64,000 nt of DNA from Flavobacterium sp. GSB-24 (GCF_027924665.1 NZ_AP027043.1:3782001-3846000); one strand, 5' to 3'. Counted from the stretch's first letter, positions 1 to 9,114 are shown. The notes: generated by a model not told the origin, from the sequence alone. A program made the numbers and translations.

Positions 1-990
1 AATTCCCATTTCTTCTTTTAACTCAATGGCAAGAGCAGTTTTTATAACTTGAAGAAAACCAGGTGTTCCGCCATCTTCACGATCTTCGATATTATCAATA
101 TATTGATGTTCGCCCCAAGGATTCGTCCAGCTTACCGTTCCTCCTCCAGGACAATCTGGAATCATGTTTTTGTATAATTTTTTGTTGAAAATTAAAACAC
201 CAGAAGTTCCAGGTCCGCCCAAAAATTTGTGAGGTGACATAAATACAGCGTCCAAATAAGCTTCTGGATCAGCTGGATGCATATCAACTTCAACATAAGG
301 GCCTGAACAAGCAAAATCAACAAAGCATACACCATTATATTGGTGCATTAATTTTGCAGCTTCATGAAAAGGAGTTCTTAATCCCGTAACGTTCGAGCAT
401 GCTGTAATAGAAGCAATTTTTATGGTTCTATCATTATATTTTTGCAATAAAGCTTCTAGATTTTCTAAATTGAAAAGTCCTTTTTCGCAAGAAGGAATAA
501 TTTCCACATCAGCAATAGTTTCCAGCCAAGAAGTTTGATTAGAATGATGTTCCATATGCGAAATAAAAACAATAGGTTTCTTTTCTTCTGGAATATTCGT
601 GAAACTTTTCAAATTTTCTGGAATTTTCAAACCTAAAATACGCTGGAATTTATTGATAACTCCTGTCATTCCAGTTCCATCAGTAATTAAAACATCATCA
701 TTACTTGCATTCGCATGACGTTTAATAATATGTCTTGCATGATGATACGCTTTTGTCATGGCAGTACCAGAGACAGTAGTTTCTGTATGTGTATTGGCCA
801 CAAATGGTCCAAACTCATTTAAAAGTTTTTCTTCGATAGGGCGATACAATCTTCCGCTGGCAGTCCAGTCAGTATAAATGATTGATTTTCTGCCATAAGG
901 TGACGTAAATTCTTGATTTATTCCGACAATGTTTTGTCTAAATTCCTGAAAATAAGTTTCTAGAGTGATGGTACTATTTTTGCTATTCAT
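1..990 (-). CDS. Aminotransferase class V-fold PLP enzyme, 3' end outside window
   Basis: The reading frame runs on the minus strand from an ATG at 990 and is still open at base 1, so only the first 330 residues are present. It has the class V aminotransferase / cysteine desulfurase fold signature: an early GRLYRPIE stretch, HMEHHSN near residue 145, FVDFACSGPYVEVD, then MSPHKFLGGPGTSG, in which Lys255 is the expected PLP Schiff-base lysine. Family members are cysteine desulfurases, selenocysteine lyases or amino-acid lyases. The substrate cannot be read from this part. It is transcribed away from msrA, with a TAnnTTTG promoter box at 1014-1021. The family is confident; the exact reaction is unknown. 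Confidence 0.85.
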   Translation of the reverse strand, partial: MNSKNSTITLETYFQEFRQNIVGINQEFTSPYGRKSIIYTDWTASGRLYRPIEEKLLNEFGPFVANTHTETTVSGTAMTKAYHHARHIIKRHANASNDDVLITDGTGMTGVINKFQRILGLKIPENLKSFTNIPEEKKPIVFISHMEHHSNQTSWLETIADVEIIPSCEKGLFNLENLEALLQKYNDRTIKIASITACSNVTGLRTPFHEAAKLMHQYNGVCFVDFACSGPYVEVDMHPADPEAYLDAVFMSPHKFLGGPGTSGVLIFNKKLYKNMIPDCPGGGTVSWTNPWGEHQYIDNIEDREDGGTPGFLQVIKTALAIELKEEMGI

Positions 991-1013
991 TAGTTGTGCC
1001 TTGTGTTTGACTG

Positions 1014-1021
1014 CAAATATA
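1014..1021 (-). promoter_or_regulatory. Bacteroidota -7 promoter box (TATATTTG)
   Basis: On the minus strand this reads TATATTTG followed by CAG, a match to the Bacteroidota TAnnTTTG element. It lies 24 bases upstream of the aminotransferase ATG at 990. No TTG is seen at the usual 17-19 base distance. Confidence 0.5.
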
Positions 1022-1172
1022 TCGCTTTTTTATAATATTGCGAATTTATCAATAGTAAACTTCAAACATTACATTCCTGTCGGGTATCTTTAGTTAAAAG
1101 ATCTTTTTTTTAATAAATTATCATAATATCCTATCGAATTAATAGGCATTAAACTAATAGAAAGTATTATTT

Positions 1173-1706
1173 ATGGGAAATTTATCAGTAGCTACCTTTG
1201 GTGGCGGTTGTTTTTGGTGTGTCGAAGCTGTAATTCAGCGTTTAAAAGGTGTACAATCAATAAAATCAGGTTATTCAGATGGCTTTATAAAAAATCCAGC
1301 ATATCGCGAAGTTTGTACTGGCAGAACTGGACATGCAGAAGTTATTCAAGTTACCTTTAATCCTGACATAATTTCATATCATGACTTAATTTTCATTTTT
1401 ATGACAAGTCATGATCCAACAACTTTGAATCGTCAAGGTGGTGACAGCGGAACGCAATACCGCTCGATCATTTTATATCATAATGATGAGCAGAAAGAAA
1501 TAGCAGAAAAAGTTTTTGAAGAAGTACAGCCTGCTTATGCTGATCCGATTGTTACCCAATTGAAACCTTTTGAAGTTTTTTACGAAGCTGAGGATTATCA
1601 TCAAAATTATTACAATGAAAATCAGGAAGCTGGATATTGCCAAGTGGTTATTGATCCAAAAATTCAAAAACTTAAAAAAATGTATGCTGATAAATTAATT
1701 GGCTAA
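1173..1706 (+). CDS. msrA: Peptide-methionine (S)-S-oxide reductase MsrA
   Basis: The 177-residue product reduces methionine-S-sulfoxide in free or protein-bound form, repairing oxidised proteins. The signature GGGCFWC is at residues 10-16, with Cys13 the catalytic nucleophile. It is followed by the family stretches GYSDG, RTGHAEV, DPTTLNRQGGDSGTQYRS and EDYHQNYY. A later Cys near residue 155 (AGYCQV) may be resolving. There is no signal peptide, so the enzyme is cytosolic. The length is normal for a single-domain MsrA; no MsrB domain is fused. It precedes selO by about 100 bases on the same strand, and ypdA is nearby, making this a small thiol/oxidative-repair neighbourhood. Confidence 0.96.
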   Translation: MGNLSVATFGGGCFWCVEAVIQRLKGVQSIKSGYSDGFIKNPAYREVCTGRTGHAEVIQVTFNPDIISYHDLIFIFMTSHDPTTLNRQGGDSGTQYRSIILYHNDEQKEIAEKVFEEVQPAYADPIVTQLKPFEVFYEAEDYHQNYYNENQEAGYCQVVIDPKIQKLKKMYADKLIG

Positions 1707-1810
1707 TTTTAAGTTAAGCCACAGATTATATTGATTGAACGATTTTTAGTTTAAAAAAAAATCTTTTAAAATCCTTTAATCTGTTGGCAATAAAAGAAAA
1801 GAAATAAAAA

Positions 1811-3379
1811 ATGAAAAATCTCAAAATAAATAATCGATTTACTGCCGAACTGCCAGCAGATCCAGATTTGACAAACGAAATTCGTCAAGTAAAGAATACG
1901 CTCTTTTCATATGTAAATCCAACAAAACCCTCAAATCCAGAATTAATTCATGCATCTGAAGAAGTTGCTGAATTAGTTGGAATTTCTAAGGATGAAATAC
2001 AATCAGAAGAATTTTTAAATACTTTCTCTGGAAAAGATATTCTTCCCGGCACGCAGCCGTATGCCATGTGTTATGCTGGACATCAATTTGGAAATTGGGC
2101 AGGACAATTGGGAGACGGACGTGCGATTAATTTAACTGAAATTGAAAACAATAATCAATTTTACACACTTCAGTTAAAAGGTGCTGGAAAAACGCCTTAC
2201 TCTAGAACCGCAGATGGTTTAGCCGTTTTACGTTCGTCTATAAGAGAATATTTATGCGCCGAAGCGATGCATTATTTAGGAGTTCCCACTACTCGATCAC
2301 TTTCTCTGATTCTTTCAGGCGATCAGGTTTTGAGAGATATTTTATACAATGGAAATCCTGCTTACGAAAAAGGTGCTGTTGTCTGCCGTGTGGCGCCGTC
2401 ATTTATTCGTTTTGGAAGTTTTGAAATGCTGACTGCTAGAAATGAGCTCAAAAATCTAAAAGAATTTGTAGAATTCACAATCAAACATTATTTTCCAGAA
2501 ATTACAGGCGAGCCTAAAGAACAATATTTACAATTCTTTAAAAAAGTGGCAGATACGACTCGAGAAATGATTCTGCACTGGCAGCGTGTCGGATTTGTTC
2601 ACGGTGTAATGAATACCGATAATATGTCGATTCACGGAATTACGATTGATTATGGGCCTTATGGATGGTTGGAAAACTACGATCCAAATTGGACTCCAAA
2701 TACTACAGACAGTCAAAATAGAAGATATCGTTTCGGAAATCAGCCTCAAGTTGCCCAGTGGAATTTGTACCAATTAGCAAATGCTCTTTATCCTTTAATT
2801 AATGAAGCAGAGCCTTTAGAAAAAATCTTAGATTCATTTATTAATGATTACGAAGAGGATTATAAAAATATGTTTTTAAGTAAATTAGGACTTTTTACTT
2901 CAAGTGAAACTGATGATAAAATTATTCAAGGAGTTGAAGAAATTTTACAATTATCAGAAACTGATATGACTATCTTTTTCAGAAACCTAAGCCAGATTAA
3001 AAAGAGTGATTCTGTAGAACAGGCATTTGAAAAAATTGAATATGCATTCTATTTACCAGAAGAAATAAAAGGTGAAATTCTAGATGCATGGCAAAAATGG
3101 CTTTCTGTTTATCTCAGAAGATTAAAGTTAGAGACACTTTCTGACGAAGAACGTACTGCGAAAATGAACCTCATAAATCCAAAATATGTACTGCGAAATT
3201 ATATGGCACAACTGGCTATTGATGAAGCAGACAAAGGCGATTATTCTTTAGTGGATGAATTATTTCAGCTATTAAAAAATCCGTATGATGAACAACCAGA
3301 ATCTGAAAAATGGTTTGCAAAACGTCCAGATTGGGCAAGATCAAAAGTAGGCTGTTCGATGCTTTCTTGCAGCTCTTAA
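1811..3379 (+). CDS. selO: Protein adenylyltransferase SelO (YdiU/UPF0061 family)
   Basis: A 522-residue pseudokinase-fold enzyme. The family transfers AMP from ATP to protein hydroxyls and links to redox homeostasis. Visible motifs are GNWAGQLGDGRAI, KGAGKTPYSRTADG (Lys123 at its start), SSIREYLCAEAMHYLGVPTT, HGVMNTDNMS with Asp270, and DYGPYGW with Asp280; the last two correspond to the base and metal-binding sites. The C-terminus reads GCSMLSCSS: the position that is selenocysteine in eukaryotic SelO is Cys here, as in most bacteria. Length is normal. It lies downstream of msrA, possibly co-transcribed, and ends before a degenerate inverted repeat. Confidence 0.95.
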   Translation: MKNLKINNRFTAELPADPDLTNEIRQVKNTLFSYVNPTKPSNPELIHASEEVAELVGISKDEIQSEEFLNTFSGKDILPGTQPYAMCYAGHQFGNWAGQLGDGRAINLTEIENNNQFYTLQLKGAGKTPYSRTADGLAVLRSSIREYLCAEAMHYLGVPTTRSLSLILSGDQVLRDILYNGNPAYEKGAVVCRVAPSFIRFGSFEMLTARNELKNLKEFVEFTIKHYFPEITGEPKEQYLQFFKKVADTTREMILHWQRVGFVHGVMNTDNMSIHGITIDYGPYGWLENYDPNWTPNTTDSQNRRYRFGNQPQVAQWNLYQLANALYPLINEAEPLEKILDSFINDYEEDYKNMFLSKLGLFTSSETDDKIIQGVEEILQLSETDMTIFFRNLSQIKKSDSVEQAFEKIEYAFYLPEEIKGEILDAWQKWLSVYLRRLKLETLSDEERTAKMNLINPKYVLRNYMAQLAIDEADKGDYSLVDELFQLLKNPYDEQPESEKWFAKRPDWARSKVGCSMLSCSS

Positions 3380-3393
3380 TTTATTTATTCTAA

Positions 3394-3456
3394 TGTCACA
3401 TTGAGCGAAGTCGAAATGCATCATACAAAGTTCTCTACTTCGCTCGAATTGACAGA
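3394..3456. repeat. Degenerate copy of the GAGCGAAGTCGAA inverted repeat
   Basis: After selO the sequence TGTCACATTGAGCGAAGTCGAA is followed about 20 bases later by a partly complementary CTACTTCGCTCGAATTGACAG. It shares its core with a well-formed copy at 17640-17711 and partial copies near 43561 and 54766. It separates the convergent selO and ypdA genes. Confidence 0.6.
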
Positions 3457-3536
3457 TTTAATAGATTGTCACATAGAGTGAAATCCATTCTATAGAAATA
3501 ATTTGTGTTAATTAGTGAAATTCGTGGCAAACCTTT

Positions 3537-4508
3537 TTATCTCGAAGTTATATAATCCACAATCATTGTGGCATGCACTCTTGAGTTTTCTATAAACCAT
3601 TTATGCGTCTGCATTCCACCGCAGACAACGCCTGCAAGAAATAATCCGTCAACATTAGTTTCCATCGTTTCAGGATTATATACAGGAATTTTTAATTCAT
3701 CGTTTGAAAGATGAATTCCCATTCTTTCCAGAAAGCTTAAATCTGGTTTATATCCCGTTAAAGCCAGAACAAAGTCGTTTTCAATTGTAACTCTGCCGTT
3801 TGGTGTTTCAATTTCAACTACGTTTTCTCTGATTTCTGTAATATTAGATTCAAAATAAGCTTTGATACTTCCTTCTGCAATGCGATTTTCGATATCCGGC
3901 TTCACCCAATATTTTACTCGATTATTAATTTCGTTTTTACGAATAACCATTGTCACATCAGCACCTTTTCGCCAGCATTCCAAAGCTGCGTCAACTGACG
4001 AATTATTGGCTCCAACGACCAAAACTTTCCTAAAAGCGTATTCGTGCGCTTCTTTATAATAGTGACGAACTTTCGGCAGATTTTCTCCAGGAATATTCAT
4101 CTCAATCGGAATGTCATAAAAACCTGTAGCTATCACCACATTTTTAGCTTCGTAATTTTGTTTATCGGTATCAATTTTAAAAATCCCGCTGCTTTCTTTT
4201 CGAACTTCATTTACTTTTTCAAATAAATTAATATTGAATTTAAAATAACGATGAATGTTTCTGTAATATTCTAAAGCTTCCTGACGCCCAGGTTTTGGCG
4301 CTAAGCAATTAAAAGGAATATCGCCAATTTCTAATCTTTCTGCAGTAGAAAAAAAAGTCATGTAAAGCGGATAATTGAAAATACTATTTACAATTGCACC
4401 TTTTTCTATAATTAAATATTTTAATTTTTTCTTTTCGGCTTCGATTGCGCAGGCAAGACCAATTGGCCCGCCGCCTACTATAATAAGGTCGTATATGGAT
4501 TCTGTCAT
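3537..4508 (-). CDS. ypdA: YpdA-family flavoprotein, putative bacillithiol disulfide reductase
   Basis: A 323-residue FAD/NAD(P)-dependent oxidoreductase. An FAD-binding Rossmann motif VGGGPIG is at residues 11-17. IFNYPLYMTFFSTAERLEIG is characteristic of YpdA/Bdr proteins, a second dinucleotide motif VVGANNSSVDAAL sits near residue 170, and a C-terminal GLFLAGVVCGG completes the FAD site. In Firmicutes, YpdA reduces oxidised bacillithiol with NADPH, and many Bacteroidota make bacillithiol. The gene starts with ATG one base after the stop of the upstream CYTH gene, so the two are almost certainly co-transcribed. The enzyme class is secure; the bacillithiol substrate is inferred from the family. 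Confidence 0.88.
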   Translation of the reverse strand: MTESIYDLIIVGGGPIGLACAIEAEKKKLKYLIIEKGAIVNSIFNYPLYMTFFSTAERLEIGDIPFNCLAPKPGRQEALEYYRNIHRYFKFNINLFEKVNEVRKESSGIFKIDTDKQNYEAKNVVIATGFYDIPIEMNIPGENLPKVRHYYKEAHEYAFRKVLVVGANNSSVDAALECWRKGADVTMVIRKNEINNRVKYWVKPDIENRIAEGSIKAYFESNITEIRENVVEIETPNGRVTIENDFVLALTGYKPDLSFLERMGIHLSNDELKIPVYNPETMETNVDGLFLAGVVCGGMQTHKWFIENSRVHATMIVDYITSR

Positions 4509-4509
4509 T

Positions 4510-4983
4510 TTATTTTTCCCAGTCTTTATAAGGATTTTTACTCAAATAAGCATTATAATATCTTTCATCATTTGTGACTTCTTCGCCAAGCCAATCTGGT
4601 TTTTCAAAAGCTTCAGTTTCAGAATTTAGTTCAATTTCTGCCATAATCAATCCTTCGTTTTCACCATAAAACTCATCAACCTCATACACATGTATTCCAG
4701 ATTTTATTTCGTACCGGGTCTTTTCGATTTTACCTTTCTCACATAATTTTAAAAGTTCTATCGCTTCATCCAGCGGAATTTCATTCTCCCATTCAAACCG
4801 AGACATACCGCTGCTATGACTTATACCTTTTATGGTTATAAAGCCTTTATTTCCTTTAACTCTTACTCTAACAGTTCTTTCCGGGACAGAACTCAAGTAA
4901 CCTTGTGCAATTTTATTTTGAGTAAAAGCTTGTTTCTTGAAGTCGTCAGATTTTACAAGAAATTTTCTTTCTATTTCGACCAT
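4510..4983 (-). CDS. CYTH domain protein (triphosphate tunnel metalloenzyme)
   Basis: This 157-residue protein opens with MVEIERKFLV, the EXEXK-type signature of CYTH/triphosphate tunnel enzymes. It then has alternating charged strands (VRVRVKGNKGFITIKG, KTRYEI, YEVDEF, LIMAEIEL) expected for an eight-stranded tunnel. The family hydrolyses inorganic triphosphate or nucleoside triphosphates, or makes cAMP; small stand-alone bacterial members are usually tripolyphosphatases. It is the first gene of a two-gene unit with ypdA. The function is family-level only. Confidence 0.88.
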   Translation of the reverse strand: MVEIERKFLVKSDDFKKQAFTQNKIAQGYLSSVPERTVRVRVKGNKGFITIKGISHSSGMSRFEWENEIPLDEAIELLKLCEKGKIEKTRYEIKSGIHVYEVDEFYGENEGLIMAEIELNSETEAFEKPDWLGEEVTNDERYYNAYLSKNPYKDWEK

Positions 4984-5138
4984 TTTAAATGTGCATTATT
5001 TTTTTTATGCAAGTTACTGATTTTAATCAAGCTCTTGAAAGTTTAAAAAGGCAAAAACGTATTAAACTACTTTTTAAAGCACAAATTTAAAACATTAAAA
5101 TAACTGATTATTAACGTGTTATGTGTTATTTTTTTCGT

Positions 5139-5146
5139 TAAATTTG
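5139..5146 (+). promoter_or_regulatory. -7 promoter box (TAAATTTG)
   Basis: The sequence TAAATTTG lies 23 bases before the ATG of the OmpA-like gene and matches TAnnTTTG. The shared upstream region also serves the divergent CYTH-ypdA unit. Confidence 0.5.
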
Positions 5147-5169
5147 ATAGAATCTAAACTTTATCATCT

Positions 5170-6087
5170 ATGTCTAAAAAAGCACTTTATCTATTAGGCA
5201 TTGCAATAACCATCATTTTAGGTACTTTTTTATATCTTAAATTTTGCTGCAATTGCTCTGAGAAAACAATAACGGATGATACTCCTAAAACAGTTTCAAC
5301 ACCTGTCGTGGAGCCTAATTTTGTTCCGTTTGTATTGAATGGTTCTGGAATTGAATATCATACGAATGATAATCTCAAGTTCCTCAAAAACAGCGCAGCA
5401 TTAATAATGCCTGTTGGTGATTCTGTCTTAACTGGTATAGCTAAATTAAAGACATTTTTGGTTTCAAATCCAAAACAGAAAATAACGATAACGGGTTACG
5501 CTACATCTGATGAAACAAATTCTACTTCTTTTGAAAATCTAGGTCTCGCAAGGGCAAATGAGGTCAAAAATTATTTTGTTACTGAGGGGTTGTCTGAAAA
5601 GCAATTTATTACTAAAGGAGAAATTATAGAAAAATGGAAAATGAGTGCAGACACGCTTCTAGGACCTGCTGATTATTCATTTGAAACCATTGATTCTACT
5701 GCAGCTGCAACGCCAAATGATGAATGGAGCGTTTTGAAAGATAAAATAAATGCAGATCCGTTGATTCTTCATTTTAGTACGAATCAATCGCGCCAAACTT
5801 TAAGCAGTCTTGAGAAACAAAAAGTTGCTGATATTATTAAATATACTGAGCACGTTAAAGATGCTGTTATTCTAGCAGTTGGCCATTCTGATAATGTTGG
5901 AAACCGTGATGCTAATATTGCTCTTGGACAAAAAAGAGCAGAATTCTCTAAAAATTATCTTTCTAAAAATGGCATTGACCAAACTAGGATCGAAACTCAG
6001 TCTAAAGGACCTGATGAACCAATTGGCGATAATAATACTTCAGAAGGAAAGGCATCAAATAGAAGAACAGTAATTACAATTAAATAA
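5170..6087 (+). CDS. Membrane-anchored protein with two OmpA-like domains
   Basis: A 305-residue envelope protein. Residues 5-24 form a hydrophobic segment ending in a Cys-rich FCCNC stretch; it may be a membrane anchor. Two OmpA-like modules follow. A weaker one (about residues 60-150) contains ITITGYATSDETNS and LARANEVKNYF. A clear C-terminal one (about 190-305) contains AVGHSDNVGNRDANIALGQK, YLSKNGI and ASNRRTVITIK. OmpA-like domains bind the diaminopimelate of peptidoglycan. Having two in tandem is less common than one. It sits 19 bases before the helix-hairpin-helix protein on the same strand. Confidence 0.8.
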   Translation: MSKKALYLLGIAITIILGTFLYLKFCCNCSEKTITDDTPKTVSTPVVEPNFVPFVLNGSGIEYHTNDNLKFLKNSAALIMPVGDSVLTGIAKLKTFLVSNPKQKITITGYATSDETNSTSFENLGLARANEVKNYFVTEGLSEKQFITKGEIIEKWKMSADTLLGPADYSFETIDSTAAATPNDEWSVLKDKINADPLILHFSTNQSRQTLSSLEKQKVADIIKYTEHVKDAVILAVGHSDNVGNRDANIALGQKRAEFSKNYLSKNGIDQTRIETQSKGPDEPIGDNNTSEGKASNRRTVITIK

Positions 6088-6106
6088 CTAATCAAAACAT
6101 ACGATC

Positions 6107-6652
6107 ATGAATATACCTTGTATCTTAATACCTGTGCTAGTGGGATTAATCTGTGGAATTTTAGGTTACTTACTAGGAAAAACGAACTCGAAAAATGATG
6201 ATTCTCTGGCATTATCACTTCAAGCAGATTTGGATGCCTGTAAAGCGAACACTAAAAATTTAAATGCCCGAATTTCAACCCTAGAAGCAGATCTGGCTGC
6301 TAAATCTAAAATAACTACACAGTCGTTTACAGCGACAGCTCCTTCTTCAATTGCTTTTGACAGTGCTGGAGCAGCAAATTACCTTGGCAAGAAAATAAAA
6401 GAGAACGACTTAAAAATTGTAGAAGGAATTGGTCCTAAAATTGAGGCTTTATTGAACAATGCGGGAATAAATTCTTGGTATGATCTTGCTGAAGCATCAA
6501 CAGAAAAATTACAATCTATTTTAGATGCCGGCGGAGAAAATTACGCCATACACAATCCGAGTACTTGGCCAAAGCAGGCGTTATTGGCTTATCAAGGAAA
6601 ATGGCAGGAATTAAAAGACTGGCAGCAGAATCTTTTAGGCGGGAAAGAGTGA
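6107..6652 (+). CDS. Membrane-anchored helix-hairpin-helix protein
   Basis: A 181-residue protein with one N-terminal transmembrane helix (about residues 4-24, IPVLVGLICGILGYLLG). A predicted coiled-coil stretch follows (about 33-68), then a low-complexity linker. The C-terminal domain reads DLKIVEGIGPKIEALLNNAG, a helix-hairpin-helix / DUF4332-like module normally associated with nucleic-acid or protein binding. The context, directly after an OmpA-like protein, suggests an envelope partner rather than a DNA repair enzyme. I do not know the function. LysM- or OmpA-linked proteins with such tails are common in Bacteroidota. Confidence 0.72.
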   Translation: MNIPCILIPVLVGLICGILGYLLGKTNSKNDDSLALSLQADLDACKANTKNLNARISTLEADLAAKSKITTQSFTATAPSSIAFDSAGAANYLGKKIKENDLKIVEGIGPKIEALLNNAGINSWYDLAEASTEKLQSILDAGGENYAIHNPSTWPKQALLAYQGKWQELKDWQQNLLGGKE

Positions 6653-6654
6653 AA

Positions 6655-6811
6655 TTAGGTTCAGAGGTTCAGAGTTACAAAGGTGCAAAGGTTTATTTCT
6701 TTGTGTCTTTTAACTTTTTTCTATAAAGAAAGAATGAAACTAGGTTCAGAGTTGCAAAGGTACAAAGGTTTTATCCTCTGTGCCTTTGCAACTTTGTTCC
6801 TTTGAACCTTT
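6655..6811. repeat. Intergenic TTCAGAG/CAAAGGT repeats with inverted repeat
   Basis: Two direct copies of AGGTTCAGAG..ACAAAGGT are present (near 6657-6690 and 6740-6770). The second is followed by an inverted counterpart ending TTTGTTCCTTTGAACCTTTC. It lies between the convergent helix-hairpin-helix and menC genes. Such AGGTTCAGAG/TTGCAAAGG strings are low-complexity intergenic repeats and can form a hairpin. Confidence 0.55.
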
Positions 6812-7858
6812 CTAAAAATTTTCTAAAAAAGAAGATTCCCATTCTTTAGCTGTATTGTACCATAAGTGGCCATTTTTAACTTCCAGTGGACAATCTATAT
6901 TATTAGTATATAACGCTCCAGTTCCTAAACCTTGCGGCATTTTAGAATTTTGCAAAAATGTCCATTGTGCAATTGCATTAAGTCCAATATTGCTTTCTAA
7001 AGCCGAAGTAATCCACCAGCCTATATTATATTTATCTGCTAAGGAAATCCATTCTTGTGTGCCTTTAAAACCTCCAATAAAACTTGGTTTTAAAATAATA
7101 TACTGAGGTTTGATTTCTTGTAGTAATTTTTCTTTTTCTTCGAACGAAAACACACCAATAAGTTCTTCATCTAAAGCTATTGGAAACGGCGTTTCTTTGC
7201 ACAGCTCAGCCATCTCTCTAATATTGCCTTTTTTGATTGGCTGTTCAATACTATGAAGTTGAAATTGTTTTAATTGATTTAATTTATCTAAAGCTTCTAT
7301 TGAAGAAAAAGCTCCGTTGGCATCAACGCGGATTTCAATTTCTTCTGGAGAAAAATGACTTCTTATAAATTGCAATAATTCTAATTCTTTTTGAAAATCT
7401 ATCGCTCCTATTTTAAGCTTTATGCAATTAAAACCATCAGCTAATTTCTCTTCGATCTGTTGTTTCATAAAGGAAGATTCCCCCATCCAAACTAGACCGT
7501 TTATTGTAATAGAACTTTTGTTTCGGGTGAAATCTGATGGAAACAAAACAAATGGATTTTCACTTTTTAAGGATTGAAAAGCCATTTCTATTCCGAATTG
7601 GATAGATGGAAATTCTAGTAATTCTTCCCAAAGTTTATTTTCTCCTAAATGAATATTTTCGCATGCCCATCGAAGTTTTTCTTCATAATCATCACGATCA
7701 TCAGCGCTTAAACCTAGAAGAATTCCACACTCACCTATTCCAATTTTTCCATTTTCTTCTAGAACAATAAACCAGGTTTCCTTTTCGGTCATAACACCTC
7801 TTGAGGTTCCAGAAGGTCTTTTAAAATCTAATAAATATTTACGGTAAGAAGCTTTCAA
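6812..7858 (-). CDS. menC: o-Succinylbenzoate synthase (enolase superfamily)
   Basis: The 348-residue product dehydrates SHCHC to o-succinylbenzoate in menaquinone synthesis. Enolase-superfamily residues are in place: KLK with Lys147 and Lys149, Asp179 in RVDANGAF, Glu205 in SIEQP, Asp230 in ALDEEL and Lys257 in ILKPSFIGG. The frame has no ATG at its beginning; the best start is the TTG at 7858, which gives the N-terminus KASYRKYLLDFKRPSGTSRG. menA, menB and menD lie further upstream on the same strand, supporting menC over another superfamily function. The spacing to the preceding TPR gene is 17 bases. Confidence 0.9.
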   Translation of the reverse strand: MKASYRKYLLDFKRPSGTSRGVMTEKETWFIVLEENGKIGIGECGILLGLSADDRDDYEEKLRWACENIHLGENKLWEELLEFPSIQFGIEMAFQSLKSENPFVLFPSDFTRNKSSITINGLVWMGESSFMKQQIEEKLADGFNCIKLKIGAIDFQKELELLQFIRSHFSPEEIEIRVDANGAFSSIEALDKLNQLKQFQLHSIEQPIKKGNIREMAELCKETPFPIALDEELIGVFSFEEKEKLLQEIKPQYIILKPSFIGGFKGTQEWISLADKYNIGWWITSALESNIGLNAIAQWTFLQNSKMPQGLGTGALYTNNIDCPLEVKNGHLWYNTAKEWESSFLENF

Positions 7859-7875
7859 ATGAATTGTTTTAAATC

Positions 7876-9114
7876 TTAATTGTACAATTTAAGCACTTTT
7901 TCAAAATCCTTAGACGGCAGGCCAGCTTTTTCAAAAGCAGCAAAATCCAGCTTAGTTTTGGCAACCCAGCTTAAACTATCTGTAACATTTTGAGTTTGGT
8001 ATTTCTTATAAATAGCTTTTGCCTCACTGTAATCATTAGTGATTAAATAAGTATGTGCTAAATTTAATTTTACCATTAGTTCTGTATCATCCAGCTTTTC
8101 ACCTTCTTGCAGTGCTTTTAAAGCTTTTGCATATTGTTTGGTCAAAATATAGCAGTAACCTAAAGAACTGTAATCTAATGCAGTTGCTTTTCCTTCGCTA
8201 ATTATTGTGTTTAGTTTCGGAATTGCCTCGTTATATTTTTGTAGTTTTATTAATGAAGATGCTTGTGTTCTTAAATCGTTAAAGACATTTTTAGAAATAT
8301 CTGCATCTTTATAACAGGCATTTCCAAAATCTTTGTACACTTTTGTTTTTTCAACCGCTAATAATTTTTGAAACTCATCATAGCGATATTGTTTCATGAT
8401 TTTATTCAAGATACAAACACAAAAATCATCTGAGTTGGCCATTTTTTGTGCCATTGTAGAAGTTTTACACAAACTGATGATTTCGTTTTTATTGTCTTGA
8501 TTCCAGCCTCGGTTTAATTTAGTGTCAACCCAAGGCACAACTTCTAGAACTACTTTTTGACTTAACAGCCAATTTTTACTTTCGAAACCAAACCAAATTG
8601 TGCCAGTATTTTGTTTTAAACAAGAAGATTTGTCTAATGAAAGTCTTTTGGCATCTTTGCTAATTGGTTCAGCTTGAGAGTAACACGCTTTGTCTATCTT
8701 ACCATCGGCAACATATTTTTTTGCGTTTTCATTTGATGTAAAAATAGAATAAGTACATTCATCATCTCCTGAAATTTTCGACATCAAAAAAACTGCTCCT
8801 GCAGAACCTTGGCTTACTCCTGTGGGATCTGGAATAGCTTTTAGCAATGAAACTAAGCTATTGGCCATTTCTTGATTTTTATCTAAAAGTGTAATTCTGT
8901 AAACGATTTCCGTAGTTCCAACTGGTAAATCTTCTGTTGCAATAGAAATTCTATCGCGCGCAGGAACCATAATTTCTTTTGTAGTTGCTCGCTCTTTGTC
9001 CCAATAGCCTTCTTTCTGAGCGAAAGAATTAAAGGAAACTATAATAAAAAGCGATAGAATTATTTTTTTGAAAGTTGTATTTCGTGATGATGCTTTAATT
9101 GCCACAGATTTCAC
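7876..9114 (-). CDS. Secreted TPR-containing protein of unknown function
   Basis: A protein of about 412 residues with an N-terminal hydrophobic signal (KKIILSLFIIVSFNSFAQ) and a mature part of about 380 residues. The C-terminal third holds TPR-like repeats (YNEAIPKLNTII, ALDYSSLGYCYILTKQYAKAL, VKLNLAHTYLITNDYSEAKA). The middle has several Cys residues (FCVC, CYSQ, SCLKQ, CKTS). No ATG is available before the signal; the frame begins with GTG at 9114, inside an AATCTGTGAAATCTGTGGC-like repeat, so the start is uncertain. The protein sits between menC and the hydrolase gene, but nothing ties it to menaquinone. I do not recognise a characterised family. Confidence 0.72.
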   Translation of the reverse strand: MKSVAIKASSRNTTFKKIILSLFIIVSFNSFAQKEGYWDKERATTKEIMVPARDRISIATEDLPVGTTEIVYRITLLDKNQEMANSLVSLLKAIPDPTGVSQGSAGAVFLMSKISGDDECTYSIFTSNENAKKYVADGKIDKACYSQAEPISKDAKRLSLDKSSCLKQNTGTIWFGFESKNWLLSQKVVLEVVPWVDTKLNRGWNQDNKNEIISLCKTSTMAQKMANSDDFCVCILNKIMKQYRYDEFQKLLAVEKTKVYKDFGNACYKDADISKNVFNDLRTQASSLIKLQKYNEAIPKLNTIISEGKATALDYSSLGYCYILTKQYAKALKALQEGEKLDDTELMVKLNLAHTYLITNDYSEAKAIYKKYQTQNVTDSLSWVAKTKLDFAAFEKAGLPSKDFEKVLKLYN

